Of a DNA stretch of 64,000 bases, positions 62,968 through 64,000 are shown one piece after another (within the stretch, counting starts at the first letter, position 1; the number at the start of each line of letters is the position of its first letter). Position numbers and translations under genes: made by a program. Source of the stretch: Pseudomonas sp. PSB18 (GTDB lineage: Bacteria > Pseudomonadota > Gammaproteobacteria > Pseudomonadales > Pseudomonadaceae); the NCBI RefSeq assembly GCF_014596565.1, contig NZ_NOIN01000002.1, positions 558,001 to 622,000 on the forward strand. The letters run 5' to 3'. Below the pieces are notes generated by a model. That model worked only from the letters and a program-made list of their open reading frames with translations, searched no databases and was not told where the DNA came from.

Positions 62968-63513
62968 ATGTTCGAACTGGCCCTGTATGGCGGCGCCTTC
63001 AATCCCCCTCATGCCGGTCACGCCCAGGTGATGATCCAGGCGTCATGCCAGGCCAGGCGCGTGCTGGTCACCCCAAGCTTCCGGCATCCCTACGGCAAGC
63101 GGATGGTTGACTATGAAGTTCGCCTGAAATGGCTGGAGTCGATCGTCGAGCACGTTCAGCCGCAGTGCTGCGCGCCAGTGCACGTAAGCCGGGTCGAGCA
63201 GGTCGTCGCGCGTGGCGTCGAAGGCGCCATCTATAGCTACACCCTGCTTGCTCACCTTGCCGACAGCCTGGCCTTGGACGGCAAACGAATAGCGTTAGTG
63301 GTGGGTCAGGACGTCGCGGATCAGCTACCGACCTTCTATCGCGGCGAGGAATTACTGGAGCGCTTTTCCATCCTCTGTGTGGAAGAAAGGATCCCTGTGC
63401 GCAGTACGCTGGTTCGCGAGCGACTGGCATTAGGCGAACTGTTGCCCAACCACTGGATGGCACCCGGCATGGACCCGGTAAACTACGACCTTTACGCTAC
63501 CCACGGAAACTGA
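62968..63513 (+). CDS. nadD2: Nicotinate-nucleotide adenylyltransferase family protein (NadD2)
   Basis: A 181-residue nucleotidyltransferase. LALYGGAFNPPHAGHAQV is the family G-x-F-x-P-x-H-x-G-H motif, and PVRSTLVRERLALGELLP carries the ISSTxIR-like motif. It would convert nicotinate mononucleotide to nicotinic acid adenine dinucleotide. The housekeeping nadD lies elsewhere; pseudomonads have a second copy (nadD2) next to nrtR, as here. AGAGG lies upstream of ATG 62968. Confidence 0.9.
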   Translation: MFELALYGGAFNPPHAGHAQVMIQASCQARRVLVTPSFRHPYGKRMVDYEVRLKWLESIVEHVQPQCCAPVHVSRVEQVVARGVEGAIYSYTLLAHLADSLALDGKRIALVVGQDVADQLPTFYRGEELLERFSILCVEERIPVRSTLVRERLALGELLPNHWMAPGMDPVNYDLYATHGN

Positions 63514-63514
63514 C

Positions 63515-64000
63515 ATGCCGAACCGCACAGCCGCTGCGCGCGATTATCTGCACACCATCGACCTGTGTGTGCTGCGCTTCAACCGGGAAGCCCAGGCCCT
63601 TGAAATCCTCCTGAACCGCCGGGAAGCCGAGCCGTTCGCCGGCCATTGGGCGCTGCCTGGGATCGTGGTGAATGGAGGGGTCGAAGATCTCACGCTCAAC
63701 GACGCCGTGGAGCGCCTGCGCAACTCGAACAAAGTGGGCATGCCGCTGGCCTGGATCGAACAGGTCGGCACCGTCGGCGACGCGTTCCGCGATCCACGTT
63801 GCTGGTCATCGTCGACGTTCTACCTGGCCATTGTCAGCGACACGCCCCCGCTCGCCGAACACCAGGGGTTCTTTACGCTCAAGGACGTCGCTGACGCCAC
63901 GATAAAACTCCCTTTCGACCACAACAGCCTGGTGGCTGCCGTGCAGGAACGGCTGTTGTCCAAAGCGCTCTACAGCAGCCTGCCGCTGATGTTCCTGGGC
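63515..64000 (+). CDS. nrtR: NrtR Nudix-related regulator, 5' part
   Basis: The window ends inside the gene; 162 residues are visible. The fold is Nudix (LHTIDLCVLRFN; GHWALPGIVVNGGVEDLTLNDAVERLRNSNKVG), but the catalytic REUXEE helix is missing (ERLRNSNK), so the domain senses ligand rather than hydrolysing it. DPRCWSSSTFYLAIV is the usual NrtR strand. A C-terminal winged helix should follow outside the window. NrtR represses NAD salvage genes until ADP-ribose builds up; here it lies one base after nadD2 with matched dyads upstream of both transcription units. Confidence 0.9.
   Translation, partial: MPNRTAAARDYLHTIDLCVLRFNREAQALEILLNRREAEPFAGHWALPGIVVNGGVEDLTLNDAVERLRNSNKVGMPLAWIEQVGTVGDAFRDPRCWSSSTFYLAIVSDTPPLAEHQGFFTLKDVADATIKLPFDHNSLVAAVQERLLSKALYSSLPLMFLG

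Overview
The window is a GC-rich, densely coded stretch of chromosome from a Pseudomonas of the P. fluorescens complex (my best guess is near P. brassicacearum/P. kilonensis). The evidence is gene order shared with Pseudomonas (pycB-pycA-pycR, then an RpiR-type regulator, a GGDEF/EAL protein and uvrD; cobW-DUF1826-zigA; nrtR-nadD2-pncA-pncB-nadE), plus five copies of the typical Pseudomonas REP inverted pair. I see no rRNA, tRNA, CRISPR array, prophage or insertion sequence.

Layout. 1-1466: end of a PaiB-like gene and two GNAT acetyltransferases. 1525-6477: a 1650-residue toxin-like protein with a probable circularly permuted OTU protease core. 6711-9396: a homocysteine S-methyltransferase divergent from an ABC importer that has no ATPase gene here. 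9587-11758: an autotransporter. 11958-17536: the two-subunit pyruvate carboxylase, its LysR regulator and an RpiR-type regulator. 17617-28720: c-di-GMP enzyme, UvrD, Tim44-domain protein, SMI1/KNR4 protein, CPA2 antiporter, thioesterase, pdxY and a DUF3301 protein.

28733-35905 is a zinc-starvation island: two COG0523 GTPases (one is zigA), DUF1826, two small secreted proteins, folE2 and a Zn/Mn ABC importer. Two near-identical 13-bp dyads of the Zur-box type precede the key promoters. folE2 is interrupted by an in-frame TAA although its original reading frame still runs on to overlap the importer ATPase gene. A third Zur-type dyad precedes an operon at 39389-45340 of two HflK/HflC-like SPFH proteins (one with a very His-rich N terminus) and a P1B-type ATPase. 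Between them lie DUF3617, cardiolipin synthase and cyclopropane synthase-like genes.

45489-53155: a large TPR-like envelope protein overlapping a DUF3142 lipoprotein, a GST, a LysR regulator and an LTA synthase-family protein. 53214-58130 is the most interesting region: a five-gene operon of a CPA2 antiporter, a BesD-type radical amino-acid halogenase (2-His facial motif with Gly in place of Asp), a BesC-type haem-oxygenase-like diiron enzyme, an EamA/RarD exporter and, behind a terminator-like hairpin, an extra aspartate-semialdehyde dehydrogenase. It lacks the PLP acetylenase and ligase of the Streptomyces bes cluster and may make and export a chlorinated, unsaturated amino acid. A GlxA/FtrA-type regulator is divergent from it.

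59441-64000: NAD salvage genes (pncA-pncB-nadE-nudK) divergent from nadD2-nrtR, with two matching perfect dyads, one in front of each promoter, that are probable NrtR operators.
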